Below, piece after piece: positions 1 through 8,598 of a stretch of 64,000 nt of DNA; within the stretch, counting starts at the first letter, position 1, and the number at the start of each line of letters is the position of its first letter. Location of the stretch: the NCBI GenBank assembly GCA_002733605.1, contig NVWK01000002.1:247768-311767 (forward strand). Direction: 5' to 3'. The translations under genes and the position numbers were made by a program. The notes under the pieces were generated by a model, which searched no databases, was not told where the DNA came from, and worked only from the letters and a program-made list of their open reading frames with translations. Source of the stretch: Robiginitomaculum sp. (GTDB lineage Bacteria; Pseudomonadota; Alphaproteobacteria; Caulobacterales; Maricaulaceae).

Positions 1-1825
1 CCCGTTGCACTGATTTAGAGCGGCAATAATACAAGGATTTAACCCCTTGTTCCCACGCTGTCCAATGCAACATATGCAAATCCCATTTATTCACATCGCC
101 CGGAATAAAGATATTGAGCGATTGCGCCTGACAAATCAGCGGGGCACGATCCGCCGCCAGCTCGATAATCCAGCGTTGATCCAGCTCGAACGCCGTACGG
201 TACACGGATTTTTCATCCTCGGTTAAAACGTCCAACTGGGCCACAGAACCTTCATGCTCCAAAATGCTTTCCCAGATATCTTCCGTATTACAGCCCTTGC
301 TTTCCAACAAAGCTTCCAAATGCTGGTTACGCACAGTAAACGACCCGGACAGGGTTTTATGGGTGTAAATATTCGCCGGTATAGGCTCGATACCCGCAGA
401 TGTTCCACCGCAAATAATCGAGATAGACGCGGTTGGCGCCACCGCCATTTTGTGCGAGAACCGGGCCATCATGCCTGCGTCCGCCGCGTCAGGACACGCG
501 CCGCGCTCATGGGCTAGCTTAACACTGGCCGCGTCCGCACCTTGGCGAATATGTTTAAACAGGCGTTTGTTCACAACCTTGGCCATTGCACTTTCAAACG
601 GAATGCTTTTGGATTGCAACAAAGAATGGAATCCCATCAAGCCCAAACCGACAGAGCGTTCACGCATTGCGGAATACACCGCGTCCGCCATCTTCTCCGG
701 TGCCCGGTCGATATAATCCTGCAGCACATTATCAAGGAAGCGCATAATGTCTTCGATGAAGTTTTCTTCGTTTTTCCATTCGTCAAATTTCTCTGCGTTC
801 ACAGAGGACAGGCAACACACGGCTGTGCGTTGTTTGCCGTATTTATCCTTGCCAGTCGCCAGCATGATCTCGGCGCACAAATTGGATTGCTGAACCCGGA
901 GCCCCTGATCTTTTTGGTGTTTGGCAAGCGCCCGATTGACCGTATCGGAGAACACCAGATAGGGCTCGCCGGTTTGCAGGCGCATTTCAAGAATTTTTTG
1001 CCATAATTTACGCGCGTCAATTGTTTTGATCACTTCTTTTGTTTTCGGAGAGCGCAGATTAAACTCTTTGCCATCGCGCACCGCATACATAAACTCGTCC
1101 GTAATGTTCAAACCATGATGCAAGTTCAGGCTCTTGCGATTGAAATCGCCGCTTGGTTTGCGAATCTCCAGAAATTCTTCAATTTCAGGATGGTAAATGT
1201 CCAGATACACAGCCGCAGACCCGCGCCGTAAACTGCCTTGGGAAATCGCCAGTGTCAGACTGTCCATCACCCGGATAAACGGAATAATGCCGGAGGTTTC
1301 ACCCGCACGGCCAATTTTCTCGCCAATAGACCGTACATTGCCCCAATAGGTACCAATGCCGCCACCATTAGACGCAAGCCAAACATTTTCCGTCCAGCAC
1401 TCGACAATACTATCAAGACTGTCATCAACCGCATTTAGAAAACACGAGATCGGCAGGCCACGTTTCGCGCCACCATTAGACAGGATAGGGGTCGCGGGCA
1501 TAAACCAAAGCTGAGACATATAATCATACAAGCGCTGGGCATGTGCCGCATCATCACAATACGCTTCGGACACGCGCGCAAACATATCCTGATAATTTTC
1601 TTCCGGAAGCAGATAACGATCCACCAAAGTAGTTTTGCCAAAATCGGTCAAAAGGGCATCGCGGGAATTGTCTATTTTAACCCGGGTGACAAGCTTTAAC
1701 CCCTGTGCATCCCCTGTATCCGGTGCAACCTGTGGAGTCGGGCGCACAAATCCTTTTGAAACAGGGTTTTCCACCTGTTCAACATCCTGACGTGAAGCCA
1801 AAGCTGCTGTCGTTTCTTCTAACAT
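1..1825 (-). CDS. nrdA: Class I ribonucleoside-diphosphate reductase alpha subunit, cut by the left edge
   Basis: This large catalytic subunit reduces ribonucleotides to deoxyribonucleotides for DNA synthesis. The 608 codons present end in YYCRSKSVQR near the left edge, so only the C-terminal part with the redox cysteine tail is missing. Visible landmarks are PISCFLN (first active-site cysteine), SNLCAEI (catalytic Asn, Cys and Glu of the finger loop) and TAVCCLSSVN (partner cysteine). The N-terminus goes from a short linker straight into the catalytic barrel and shows no ATP-cone, so overall activity control may be absent or lie elsewhere. The start is the ATG at 1825, preceded by a GGGGGAA ribosome binding site. 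An NrdR box lies about 140 bp upstream. The gene meets no stop in the window, so it is 3'-truncated here. Confidence 0.95.
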   Translation of the reverse strand, partial: MLEETTAALASRQDVEQVENPVSKGFVRPTPQVAPDTGDAQGLKLVTRVKIDNSRDALLTDFGKTTLVDRYLLPEENYQDMFARVSEAYCDDAAHAQRLYDYMSQLWFMPATPILSNGGAKRGLPISCFLNAVDDSLDSIVECWTENVWLASNGGGIGTYWGNVRSIGEKIGRAGETSGIIPFIRVMDSLTLAISQGSLRRGSAAVYLDIYHPEIEEFLEIRKPSGDFNRKSLNLHHGLNITDEFMYAVRDGKEFNLRSPKTKEVIKTIDARKLWQKILEMRLQTGEPYLVFSDTVNRALAKHQKDQGLRVQQSNLCAEIMLATGKDKYGKQRTAVCCLSSVNAEKFDEWKNEENFIEDIMRFLDNVLQDYIDRAPEKMADAVYSAMRERSVGLGLMGFHSLLQSKSIPFESAMAKVVNKRLFKHIRQGADAASVKLAHERGACPDAADAGMMARFSHKMAVAPTASISIICGGTSAGIEPIPANIYTHKTLSGSFTVRNQHLEALLESKGCNTEDIWESILEHEGSVAQLDVLTEDEKSVYRTAFELDQRWIIELAADRAPLICQAQSLNIFIPGDVNKWDLHMLHWTAWEQGVKSLYYCRSKSVQR

Positions 1826-1962
1826 GTATTTCCCCCGGTTTAGACGACAAATTCCACAGATTCGCGCGGTAAATATTCAAATTTTTGAGCGACAAATCCC
1901 CATACAGACGCATCTTACGCCTGTTGCCAGATTGTCAAAGATTGGAGAACCGAATGGTCTTC

Positions 1963-1978
1963 GCACTACATATAGTGC
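1963..1978. promoter_or_regulatory. NrdR box upstream of nrdA
   Basis: GCACTACATATAGTGC is a near-perfect palindrome matching the known NrdR box pattern (ACACWATATATWGTGT). NrdR is the zinc-finger/ATP-cone repressor of ribonucleotide reductase genes. The site overlaps the expected -10 region of a minus-strand promoter whose -35 candidate is TTGACG at 1994-1999. NrdR boxes usually come in pairs about three helical turns apart. Only a degenerate half site (CTTGTG, near 2003-2008) is visible at that spacing. Confidence 0.75.
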
Positions 1979-2162
1979 CCAACTCTACCAGCCCGTCAAT
2001 ACCTTGTGGGGTCAGCATGCGAACTTTAATGTTAATAACCCGTTAAAAATTAGCCTTAACCAAAGGTAAAAATTTAAAAACCTCTGTTTTTATAAGGGCT
2101 TGGCTGTGAAAATAATTGTGAATAATTTTCTTCATAAAACTGACAAAAAACGACCGGATTTC

Positions 2163-2191
2163 GGGATTAGAATTAGACGAATTCTAATCCC
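2163..2191. repeat. Perfect 12-bp inverted repeat
   Basis: GGGATTAGAATT (2163-2174) and AATTCTAATCCC (2180-2191) form a perfect palindrome around the 5-base spacer AGACG. No T-run follows on either strand, so it does not look like an intrinsic terminator. A dimeric repressor operator is more likely, but it lies between the 3' end of the GH35 gene and the distant nrdA promoter, so its target is unclear. Confidence 0.6.
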
Positions 2192-2328
2192 TCCACGACG
2201 CACTGGGTAAAACTGCCAATTTCGGCAAATATACCCATTGATTCGATTTAAACGTGTAATTTATATCGAAACAGTTTCGAGAGTCTACGTGCGCAGATGA
2301 TCCTGATGTGAAGACAACAGGCTCGACC

Positions 2329-3999
2329 CTATTTATACGTATAAAGCTTAACCCGCTGCACACTAAAATCCTCGGAAGACAGACGCACATGACGTCCCTG
2401 ATGGCTAGCATCGCCGTTAAAAAGCCGCCCACGCTGCCACACCCCGTCTTCATAGCGACCTTCCCAAATGCTTTCAATGCCGGCAATTCCGCCCGGTGTT
2501 GAAAACGTAATCGTCAATCCCGAACCCGCAATCAGAAACTCTTCCGGGCCAAGTTGGATAATCATCGCCGCATGCGCCGCCGGATTTTGTTGGTCCTTCG
2601 CCCGAAAACGCTGGTAAAACGAAACATGGAAATCATACCCGCCAAGGGAGACGCTCTGGGGCGCGTCGTCAATCGTCCCGTCAAAGGCAATAGGCGCGCG
2701 CACAGCCACCATACGACCATCCCCTTGATGTTCGAGGATGACCGGTGCCAAATAGCTCAACAGGCTATAGGCGCTCCCAAGCCGGTCATCCCTCTTGTAT
2801 TGCTCAATCGCAAACGGGCTAAACCCGATCGCGTCATGTTGCCCGATCGCGTAAAACCCGTTGGCAGGGGTTGCGGGCCCCGGCCCGGCTTCGGGAACAA
2901 ACAGTGGATTGCCTTCCTGTGTGTATCGAGAGGTCCAGTGCACAAAATTGGGGAAATAAATATCGGGAGATAGAAAATCTATCGAGGGCGCACCGGCTCT
3001 CCAGATATCGATAAGGTGCGGCAACGGCCCGGCACTTGGATAGGCGCCGGGCAACACACCGGGGCGAACAAGCGCCGCATTCACAAACATCGGCAGCGGA
3101 TAAGCGGCTTTTCCCGCAGAGGCAATGGCGTCCACATAGCGGGCAAATTGCCACGCCATAAAATACTCCTCCGTCCAGACCGAGCGCCCGAAAACATGTT
3201 CCCACTTGCCTTGGGATAGCCGTCCATTCGCGTTCCAATGCTGGCGCAATTCCGGCGCAAGCATCTCGGTATGGCCCTCAAGATAGGCCATCAGCTCTGC
3301 TGGCACATCTTGTGCAAACCGAGCGTTTGCCGCCGCCCTATGATCGCGCGCGCTCGGGATCATCCCGATCTCGTTTTCCACCTGTACCATAATGACAGTG
3401 TTCTGCTGTCCGTCAAACCCGCGAATATGTGTCATCAAAGCCTGAAAGGCCCGCATGTCTGCATCCCTATTTTCAGCACTAAACGGGCTGAGAATTTCCA
3501 ACCCTGTCCCGTCCGGTTTTTGCGCACGAGGAAACCGGCTCTGATCGCGTTTCACCCAAGCGGGCACATAGCTCGACATAGAGTTTTTCCACGACCCGAA
3601 CCAGAGAATGACAAGTTTTTGATTATGAGCCCGCGCCGCCTCAATCAATCCGTCCACACTGGAAAAATCAAACTGTCCTTCAACTGGCTCGATCAATTCC
3701 CAACTGACTGGTGCCAGAATTGTATTGAGATGCAAAGCCTCGAACACTGGCCAATATTGCTCAAGATAGCCAAGATCAGACACGGTAGAATTCCCAAGCT
3801 CTCCGCCAAGGATCAAAAAAGGTTTATCATGAACAACCAACTGCGTCGCGGTGCCGTGCGCGCGTAAATGGGGAATACTAGCCTCATGGGGAATACTGGC
3901 CTCATCGGGAACACTGATCTCGGGCGACACGTTTTCGCTTTGCAACCCGCAACCCAAAAGCATAAAAAGACAAAAACTTAAAGCTAGATATATCCGCAT
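2329..3999 (-). CDS. GH35-like beta-galactosidase lipoprotein (DUF5597 type)
   Basis: This is a predicted outer-membrane or periplasmic glycoside hydrolase. The N-terminus MRIYLALSFCLFMLLGC is a lipoprotein signal with lipobox LLGC. It is followed by a repetitive linker (PDEASIPHEASIPH) and a clan GH-A barrel. The motif QVENEIG holds the probable acid/base glutamate (compare QxENE of GH35). FVPEAGPG holds the probable nucleophile. The 556-residue length fits the GH35/DUF5597 group, some members of which release galactose from xyloglucan. Start 3999 was preferred over a longer frame (4041) because GGGGAG lies just upstream and the signal peptide then starts cleanly. It lies just downstream of an alpha/beta hydrolase lipoprotein on the same strand, 78 bp apart, so co-transcription is possible. 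The substrate is not proven. Confidence 0.85.
   Translation of the reverse strand: MRIYLALSFCLFMLLGCGLQSENVSPEISVPDEASIPHEASIPHLRAHGTATQLVVHDKPFLILGGELGNSTVSDLGYLEQYWPVFEALHLNTILAPVSWELIEPVEGQFDFSSVDGLIEAARAHNQKLVILWFGSWKNSMSSYVPAWVKRDQSRFPRAQKPDGTGLEILSPFSAENRDADMRAFQALMTHIRGFDGQQNTVIMVQVENEIGMIPSARDHRAAANARFAQDVPAELMAYLEGHTEMLAPELRQHWNANGRLSQGKWEHVFGRSVWTEEYFMAWQFARYVDAIASAGKAAYPLPMFVNAALVRPGVLPGAYPSAGPLPHLIDIWRAGAPSIDFLSPDIYFPNFVHWTSRYTQEGNPLFVPEAGPGPATPANGFYAIGQHDAIGFSPFAIEQYKRDDRLGSAYSLLSYLAPVILEHQGDGRMVAVRAPIAFDGTIDDAPQSVSLGGYDFHVSFYQRFRAKDQQNPAAHAAMIIQLGPEEFLIAGSGLTITFSTPGGIAGIESIWEGRYEDGVWQRGRLFNGDASHQGRHVRLSSEDFSVQRVKLYTYK
3871..3924. repeat. Three 18-bp tandem repeats in the GH35 linker
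   Basis: Three imperfect 18-bp units (GGGAATACTAGCCTCATG and variants) lie in frame and encode the repeated DEASIPH linker directly after the lipobox. The unit length is a multiple of three, so copy-number change would alter linker length without a frameshift. Confidence 0.8.
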
Positions 4000-4077
4000 G
4001 CAACGCTCCCCTATTGCTTTGCTCAATACTGAATATACCAAATTTTATCAAGGGAGCATAGCGTGCACCCAATATAG

Positions 4078-5211
4078 TTATTTCGGCAGGACGTGTTCAG
4101 CTAGCCATTCGATCTGAGCCTCATAATACCCTTCGCTCTTTATGCGTTCCTGCATTGCCTGCATTTCTTGTGACCCACCGGTCTCGGATTGGTGGATATT
4201 ATGGTTGCCGTCAGCAAAGGTTTTAACGCGTAGAGTTGCGGACGGGTTTTCACCAATGGTGCGTTCATAGAGCGCTTTCGTTTTGCGCCAATTGACATTC
4301 GTGTCCTTTTTCCCAAAAAGCGCCAGAACATCCAGATCAAGACCGCGCAACATATCCTCAAAACCGGGCACATAAATCATCAAACCGGTTTGCGGATGCA
4401 CCTGTAATTCACCCGTTAAAAACCGTGTCTGCTCGACTTTAAATTTTGCCGCGTCTCGATCCGGCGAACCTGTAAAGCGGAGCATAAACGGATCGTGCCT
4501 AAGATTTTCGGTCGCGGCCATATATGCTTCGAACGACCCGCCTTCATTTGTAATTTCGAAACCGCGCCCCCATTCGGCTAACAGCATTTCAACGTCTTCT
4601 TCGCTCCGTCCTTCAATGCGTAAATTGGATTCAAGCATATACCCAAAGCTTTCCTGATCATCAACGCCACTGACCGAGATCCAAAATGCAATACTTGGGT
4701 CTTGCGACATTGCGATCGGGGCTATCCAGCCAGCGCGACTAATACCCCATAAACCAATGCGGTCTGCGCCCGGCACATTGCGTTGGCGCAACACGGCAAC
4801 CACGTCCAAAACTTCCCGCGCACTGCTCTCAACTGGCTGGTTAATGTCAAACACACCCTCACTACGTCCTTGGCCGGGCTTATCCCAAACAAGACTGGCA
4901 ATCCCGAGCTTCGCAAAACGGGTACGCAAATCATGGAACGACCACCAGTCACGCACATTGGTGTTTCCGTATCCGTGTATAAATATAATAAGGGCATGCG
5001 CTTCATCCTTTGTGGGTTGGTCGAGCATGCCGGAAAGCGTGTTGCCCTCCGAGACAAACTCGAAGTCCTCGGTGCTCATTGGCGTTGTCACTTGCGCCGT
5101 CACGTGCACTGTCACCGGCTCGACCTGATCCGCCACATGAGCACACCCGAACATCAAGAACACACAGAACACACAGAACAACACCGCGAATATCCGCATT
5201 TTATAAATCAT
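4078..5211 (-). CDS. Alpha/beta hydrolase lipoprotein
   Basis: This is a membrane-anchored serine hydrolase of unknown substrate. The lipoprotein signal MRIFAVLFCVFCVFLMFGC ends in lipobox MFGC. A Val/Thr-rich linker (VTVHVTAQVTT) leads to the hydrolase fold. The oxyanion-side motif is IIFIHGYGN, and the nucleophile elbow GISRAG carries the catalytic serine. A late Asp (LALFGKKDTN) and His (DGNHNIH) complete the expected triad. Start ATG 5211 was preferred over the GTG at 5220 because GGAGAGG then sits at a normal distance. The gene lies 78 bp upstream of the GH35 lipoprotein on the same strand and may act with it, for example as a carbohydrate deacylase or a peptidase-like enzyme. That role is inference from context. 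Confidence 0.85.
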   Translation of the reverse strand: MIYKMRIFAVLFCVFCVFLMFGCAHVADQVEPVTVHVTAQVTTPMSTEDFEFVSEGNTLSGMLDQPTKDEAHALIIFIHGYGNTNVRDWWSFHDLRTRFAKLGIASLVWDKPGQGRSEGVFDINQPVESSAREVLDVVAVLRQRNVPGADRIGLWGISRAGWIAPIAMSQDPSIAFWISVSGVDDQESFGYMLESNLRIEGRSEEDVEMLLAEWGRGFEITNEGGSFEAYMAATENLRHDPFMLRFTGSPDRDAAKFKVEQTRFLTGELQVHPQTGLMIYVPGFEDMLRGLDLDVLALFGKKDTNVNWRKTKALYERTIGENPSATLRVKTFADGNHNIHQSETGGSQEMQAMQERIKSEGYYEAQIEWLAEHVLPK

Positions 5212-5295
5212 ATCCTTCACCTCTCCGCCACGCCCAAGCGTTCAAGTCTAGCCCAAAAACCTAAAACTACATATACGAAATACGAGAGAATGCGC

Positions 5296-6186
5296 CTATA
5301 TTTTGAGGAAATCGTGTTTTGGGGAAGCCCCGAATTTGCGTGTGTATTCACGGCTAAACTGGGTAAGGCTTTCATACCCAACCTCAAACGCGGCCGCAGT
5401 CACCGAATAGCTGCCCTCCATCAAATGCCTTTGTGCATGCAGCAATCGAAGGTCTTTTTGATATTGTAACGGGGTCGTCCCCGTAATGGCTTTGAAATGC
5501 GCGTGAAAGGACGAAGGGCTCATCCCCGCAATATCCGCAAGTTTGGATGTGTTGAGCGGCACTGTGTAGCGCTCTTGAATATGGGTGATGGTGCGCGAAA
5601 TAAGATTGGCATGGCTCCCTTTCCACAGCATGCATCGCAACATAGCCCCGTGATCTGCCAAAATAAGCCGGTAGTAAATTTCGCGCATAACCAGCGGCGC
5701 AAGAATTTTCGCGTCAAGCGGGGCGTCTACAAGCAGGCACAAGCGCCGCAAAGCATCAATAAGATCTGCATCCGCATACCCCACCTCCAGAGCTTTCGGC
5801 GTTTGATCCTGAACATGGTGCGAAGCTTGGCCCGCAAACGCCGTGACGTTTTTGTACAGGCTCCGCAAAACATTCATGTCCAGGTTTAGCAGAAGGGCAA
5901 GATAGGGTTTCTCCAGACTTGCTTCTGTCACGCACACCATAATCGGAACGACATGACTAACAACAATCGCTTGTCCCGGATGCAATTGCAGTCGCCGTGA
6001 CCCAATCCGGGCTTCTTTGCACCCTTGTAATATTAGGCAAAGTGTAGGTGTGTACACGACCGGCTGCGTTGTGGTTGGAGATTGAAAATAGACGATTGAC
6101 AGACCCTCGAGAGAGGTTGCGATCAAATTGTCTTTAACGTCCTTATTTTCAGAAAATCTGGTTACAATGTTAATTAGATTTTGCAT
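5296..6186 (-). CDS. AraC-family transcriptional regulator
   Basis: This DNA-binding regulator has an N-terminal AraC_N cupin-like sensor domain (about residues 20-180, with TPTLCLILQGCKEARIG and LHPGQAIVVSH). The C-terminal double helix-turn-helix includes the AraC signature region with SVTAAAFEVGYESLTQFSREYTRKFG. The 296-residue length is normal. It is transcribed divergently from an SDR oxidoreductase 190 bp away. This arrangement is common where the regulator controls the neighbouring enzyme in response to a small hydrophobic or aldehyde-like inducer. The inducer cannot be told from the sequence. Confidence 0.92.
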   Translation of the reverse strand: MQNLINIVTRFSENKDVKDNLIATSLEGLSIVYFQSPTTTQPVVYTPTLCLILQGCKEARIGSRRLQLHPGQAIVVSHVVPIMVCVTEASLEKPYLALLLNLDMNVLRSLYKNVTAFAGQASHHVQDQTPKALEVGYADADLIDALRRLCLLVDAPLDAKILAPLVMREIYYRLILADHGAMLRCMLWKGSHANLISRTITHIQERYTVPLNTSKLADIAGMSPSSFHAHFKAITGTTPLQYQKDLRLLHAQRHLMEGSYSVTAAAFEVGYESLTQFSREYTRKFGASPKHDFLKI

Positions 6187-6376
6187 AACACCTGCCTCTT
6201 CCCCTCCTTATGAGGCCTATCAAAGCCTCTAGGAAAAAGCACCCTTAAAAATCAATATTTACAGGAATAGGCAAGTTATTCGGAGAATTGCGCAAGCACC
6301 CTCCCCTATCCGGCGCTATCTATGTATAGAAATATGAAGGCGCCCCTAGGCGTTTTAGGCGTTTATAAAAGGAAAT

Positions 6377-7138
6377 ATGATGACGAAAAAAATTGCACTT
6401 ATTACCGGCGGCAGTCGGGGGCTTGGTCGCAACACCGCGCTGCATCTCGCAAAAAAAGGGGTCGATGTGGTTTTAACATATCATAGCCAAAAGAAATCGG
6501 CAGATGATGTTGTTGCCGAAATCGAGAAACAAGGTGGCCGCGCAGTCGCCTTACAGCTTGATACCGGGGATGCGTCCACATTCTTGTCTTTTGCAGATAA
6601 GCTGAGCCAAGCATTAGAAAGCGTATGGGGCCGACAAACCTTTGACTACTTGGTCAACAATGCGGGAACCGGATACAACGCTTCTTTTGAAGAGACAACG
6701 CAAGACGCCTTTGACCAGCTTGTAAACATCCATCTTAAAGGCTGTTTTTTCTTCACACAATGTGTCTTGCCAATGATTGCGGACGGCGGACATATTGTGA
6801 ACCTCTCCACGGGACTGACCCGCTTTTGTTTTTCGGGCTTTGGAGCTTACGCAATGATGAAAGGGGGCGTCGAGGTATTGACGCGTTACCTAGCCAAAGA
6901 ACTTGGCCCACGAGGCATCGCTGTCAACACCATTGCCCCAGGCGCAATTGAAACAGATTTTGGCGGTGGGCTTGTGCGCGACACCCCGGATGTAAATCAA
7001 CATATCGCCAGTATGACCGCGATGGGTCGCGTCGGATTACCCGACGATATAGGCGGCGCAATCAGTGATTTTTTAATTGGTGACATGCACTGGATCACCG
7101 CCCAAAGGATTGAAATTTCCGGCGGGGTGATGCTTTGA
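6377..7138 (+). CDS. Short-chain dehydrogenase/reductase (SDR)
   Basis: This is a classical NAD(P)-dependent oxidoreductase of 253 residues. The nucleotide-binding motif is TGGSRGLG near the N-terminus, followed by NNAG. The catalytic residues are the Ser in NLSTG and the YxxxK motif in GAYAMMKGG. The C-terminal IEISGGVML is typical of FabG-like SDRs. TGDAST after the second strand, and the lack of a clear acidic residue, leave the NAD versus NADP preference open. Two ATG codons stand in tandem (6377 and 6380) behind AAAGGAAAT, and either could be used. It is divergent from the AraC regulator at 5296-6186, which probably controls it. The substrate is unknown. Confidence 0.92.
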   Translation: MMTKKIALITGGSRGLGRNTALHLAKKGVDVVLTYHSQKKSADDVVAEIEKQGGRAVALQLDTGDASTFLSFADKLSQALESVWGRQTFDYLVNNAGTGYNASFEETTQDAFDQLVNIHLKGCFFFTQCVLPMIADGGHIVNLSTGLTRFCFSGFGAYAMMKGGVEVLTRYLAKELGPRGIAVNTIAPGAIETDFGGGLVRDTPDVNQHIASMTAMGRVGLPDDIGGAISDFLIGDMHWITAQRIEISGGVML

Positions 7139-7181
7139 TAAAGTGTGTTTGATAGAGACATCCCAACCCGCACCTAAATAT

Positions 7182-7198
7182 TTAATGACAATCATTAA
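7182..7198. promoter_or_regulatory. Fur-box-like palindrome
   Basis: TTAATGA-CAA-TCATTAA is a perfect 7-bp inverted repeat with a 3-base spacer. It resembles the core of the Fur consensus GATAATGATAATCATTATC. It lies 46 bp before the start of the membrane protein at 7244, a position suited to repression. Iron control is inferred. Confidence 0.45.
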
Positions 7199-7243
7199 GG
7201 CCTCACCTACGCTCCCATTGTATTTTTCAATTGGGGGCGCGTT

Positions 7244-7717
7244 ATGGGTTTTGAGGCAATAGCCGAATTTACAAGGGTTTTCGCACGGATATCTCTCATT
7301 CTATTCGCAATGGCTTTTGTTGTTGAAGCCCTACGTGATGGCAAATCAAGAACCCGGCTTTTATGGGCGAGCTTTTTGTGCGCACATATCATCCATCTTG
7401 CCTCGCTGATGCTCTATTACAACGCCCTGGGCGAAAGTCCGAAACTGGACCCCGTACTGGCCTTGCTTATTGTCGGGGTGGCTGCGCTCGGGTGGATGAT
7501 TTTTATCACCCTGAAAACCACAGCCATAAAAAACCGCTTATATATCACACCGGCAATTGGATGGTATCTATGGTTCCTATTCACGGCTACACACGTCAGC
7601 AGATTATTAGACACAGAACGTGCGGGAGCCATAAACTGGGTGCTTCTCACAGTAATGTTGCTTGCAGGCGCAGTAAGAATTTTGTTATTCCGCAAACACA
7701 CTCCACACCCTGATTGA
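7244..7717 (+). CDS. Four-helix membrane protein, possibly ferric-reductase-like
   Basis: I do not recognise a firm family. The 157 residues form about four membrane helices (roughly 12-30, 42-62, 72-90 and 100-150). The second helix contains HIIHLASLMLYY and a later one TATHVSRLL. Paired histidines in helices like these can ligate haem in ferric-reductase/YedZ-like proteins. A Fur-box-like palindrome just upstream agrees with a link to iron, but both points are inference. The start ATG follows GGGGGCG. No partner reductase domain is next to it. The gene is flanked by the SDR (same strand) and a convergent hypothetical gene. Confidence 0.7.
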   Translation: MGFEAIAEFTRVFARISLILFAMAFVVEALRDGKSRTRLLWASFLCAHIIHLASLMLYYNALGESPKLDPVLALLIVGVAALGWMIFITLKTTAIKNRLYITPAIGWYLWFLFTATHVSRLLDTERAGAINWVLLTVMLLAGAVRILLFRKHTPHPD

Positions 7718-7740
7718 AGTGCGCCGAACACGGCGAAAAA

Positions 7741-8490
7741 TCATTTCTTACGCGCCTGTAAATGGGCTTGTGTGGTATCAAGTTCTGTTCGAATTTGTCG
7801 TGAAAGCATGGGGATGACACTTTGCCAACGTTCCCAAGTATAAAATGTTTTGATGAGTTGATTGTTTCGGCAAGCTTCGTCAATCGGAACGTTGAGAACA
7901 AGCCGGCGGCGGGAGGCTGAATAATCGGCACCAAAATATTTGGCGGTACGATCTTCCCACCCCCCTATACTAATGATTGGATTGTCCTGCATACGCCCTT
8001 CAAGCGGTAGGGCTTCGGCGTAACTAGCTTCCCCGTGTACGAGATCAAAGAAAAACAACATATCCGTAAAACGCTTGCGTTCCAAAACAGATTGTTGTGC
8101 GAGCAACCGAGGATTTGTGGTCAAGTCTTCTAACGCATTGCGCCGCAAATGAAGACCATATGTACCCATAATTTTTACCAACCCATCAGCGACGGCTTGC
8201 TGGTTTTCCGCACTTTCTGTACAAGATTGCAGAGCGTCAAAGGCATGCCTGAATGTCTGTAATGACTGCGCAACATTAGGGTCAAGCGTATCAAGGGCCG
8301 CAAGATTAGTGGTGGTTTCTATACTCAGCCGCTCAAGTGCTTGGCTATACGCGGCCTTGTCGCCTCGTGCCTCATTCCAATTGCCGATTTGGATACCAAG
8401 GAATACACCTGCCACCACAATGAAAAAATCAATTGCCACTGCAAACCAGTTTTGATCGTTCACATGTTTTGTAATACTACGTAATCGCAT
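7741..8490 (-). CDS. Single-pass membrane protein with DUF6090-like N-terminus
   Basis: The N-terminus (KHVNDQNWFAVAIDFFIVVAGVFLGIQIGNWNE) is a short cytoplasmic stretch, one membrane helix and the sequence IGNWNEAR. This pattern recurs in many hypothetical proteins of marine Alphaproteobacteria and Gammaproteobacteria. The remaining 200 residues are mostly helical, have no catalytic motif I can name, and probably lie in the periplasm. The function is unknown. Its 3' end faces the 3' end of the membrane gene at 7244-7717, 23 bp away. Confidence 0.75.
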   Translation of the reverse strand: MRLRSITKHVNDQNWFAVAIDFFIVVAGVFLGIQIGNWNEARGDKAAYSQALERLSIETTTNLAALDTLDPNVAQSLQTFRHAFDALQSCTESAENQQAVADGLVKIMGTYGLHLRRNALEDLTTNPRLLAQQSVLERKRFTDMLFFFDLVHGEASYAEALPLEGRMQDNPIISIGGWEDRTAKYFGADYSASRRRLVLNVPIDEACRNNQLIKTFYTWERWQSVIPMLSRQIRTELDTTQAHLQARKK

Positions 8491-8598
8491 TCTACGCCCT
8501 CCGATATGCAGTGGGTAGCAAAGTTTTAGTTTATTATTTGCTACAATTTTAAACGCGTAAATGCCCGATTTCTCCTAAAAGCAGGTATCTACGGAACT

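Larger units (their letters stand above)
1826..2328. other. Intergenic region holding the nrdA promoter and two palindromes
   Basis: I see no gene in these 500 bases. The nrdA side carries a minus-strand -35-like TTGACG (1994-1999) followed by the AT-rich NrdR palindrome at 1963-1978, where the -10 should lie. The middle is AT-rich. A perfect 12-bp inverted repeat sits at 2163-2191. Nothing recognisable was found between 2192 and the end of the next gene. Confidence 0.6.

Noticed and set aside
4783..5469. Plus-strand ORF over the alpha/beta hydrolase gene
   Set aside because: It overlaps the minus-strand hydrolase and its product has no recognisable domain.
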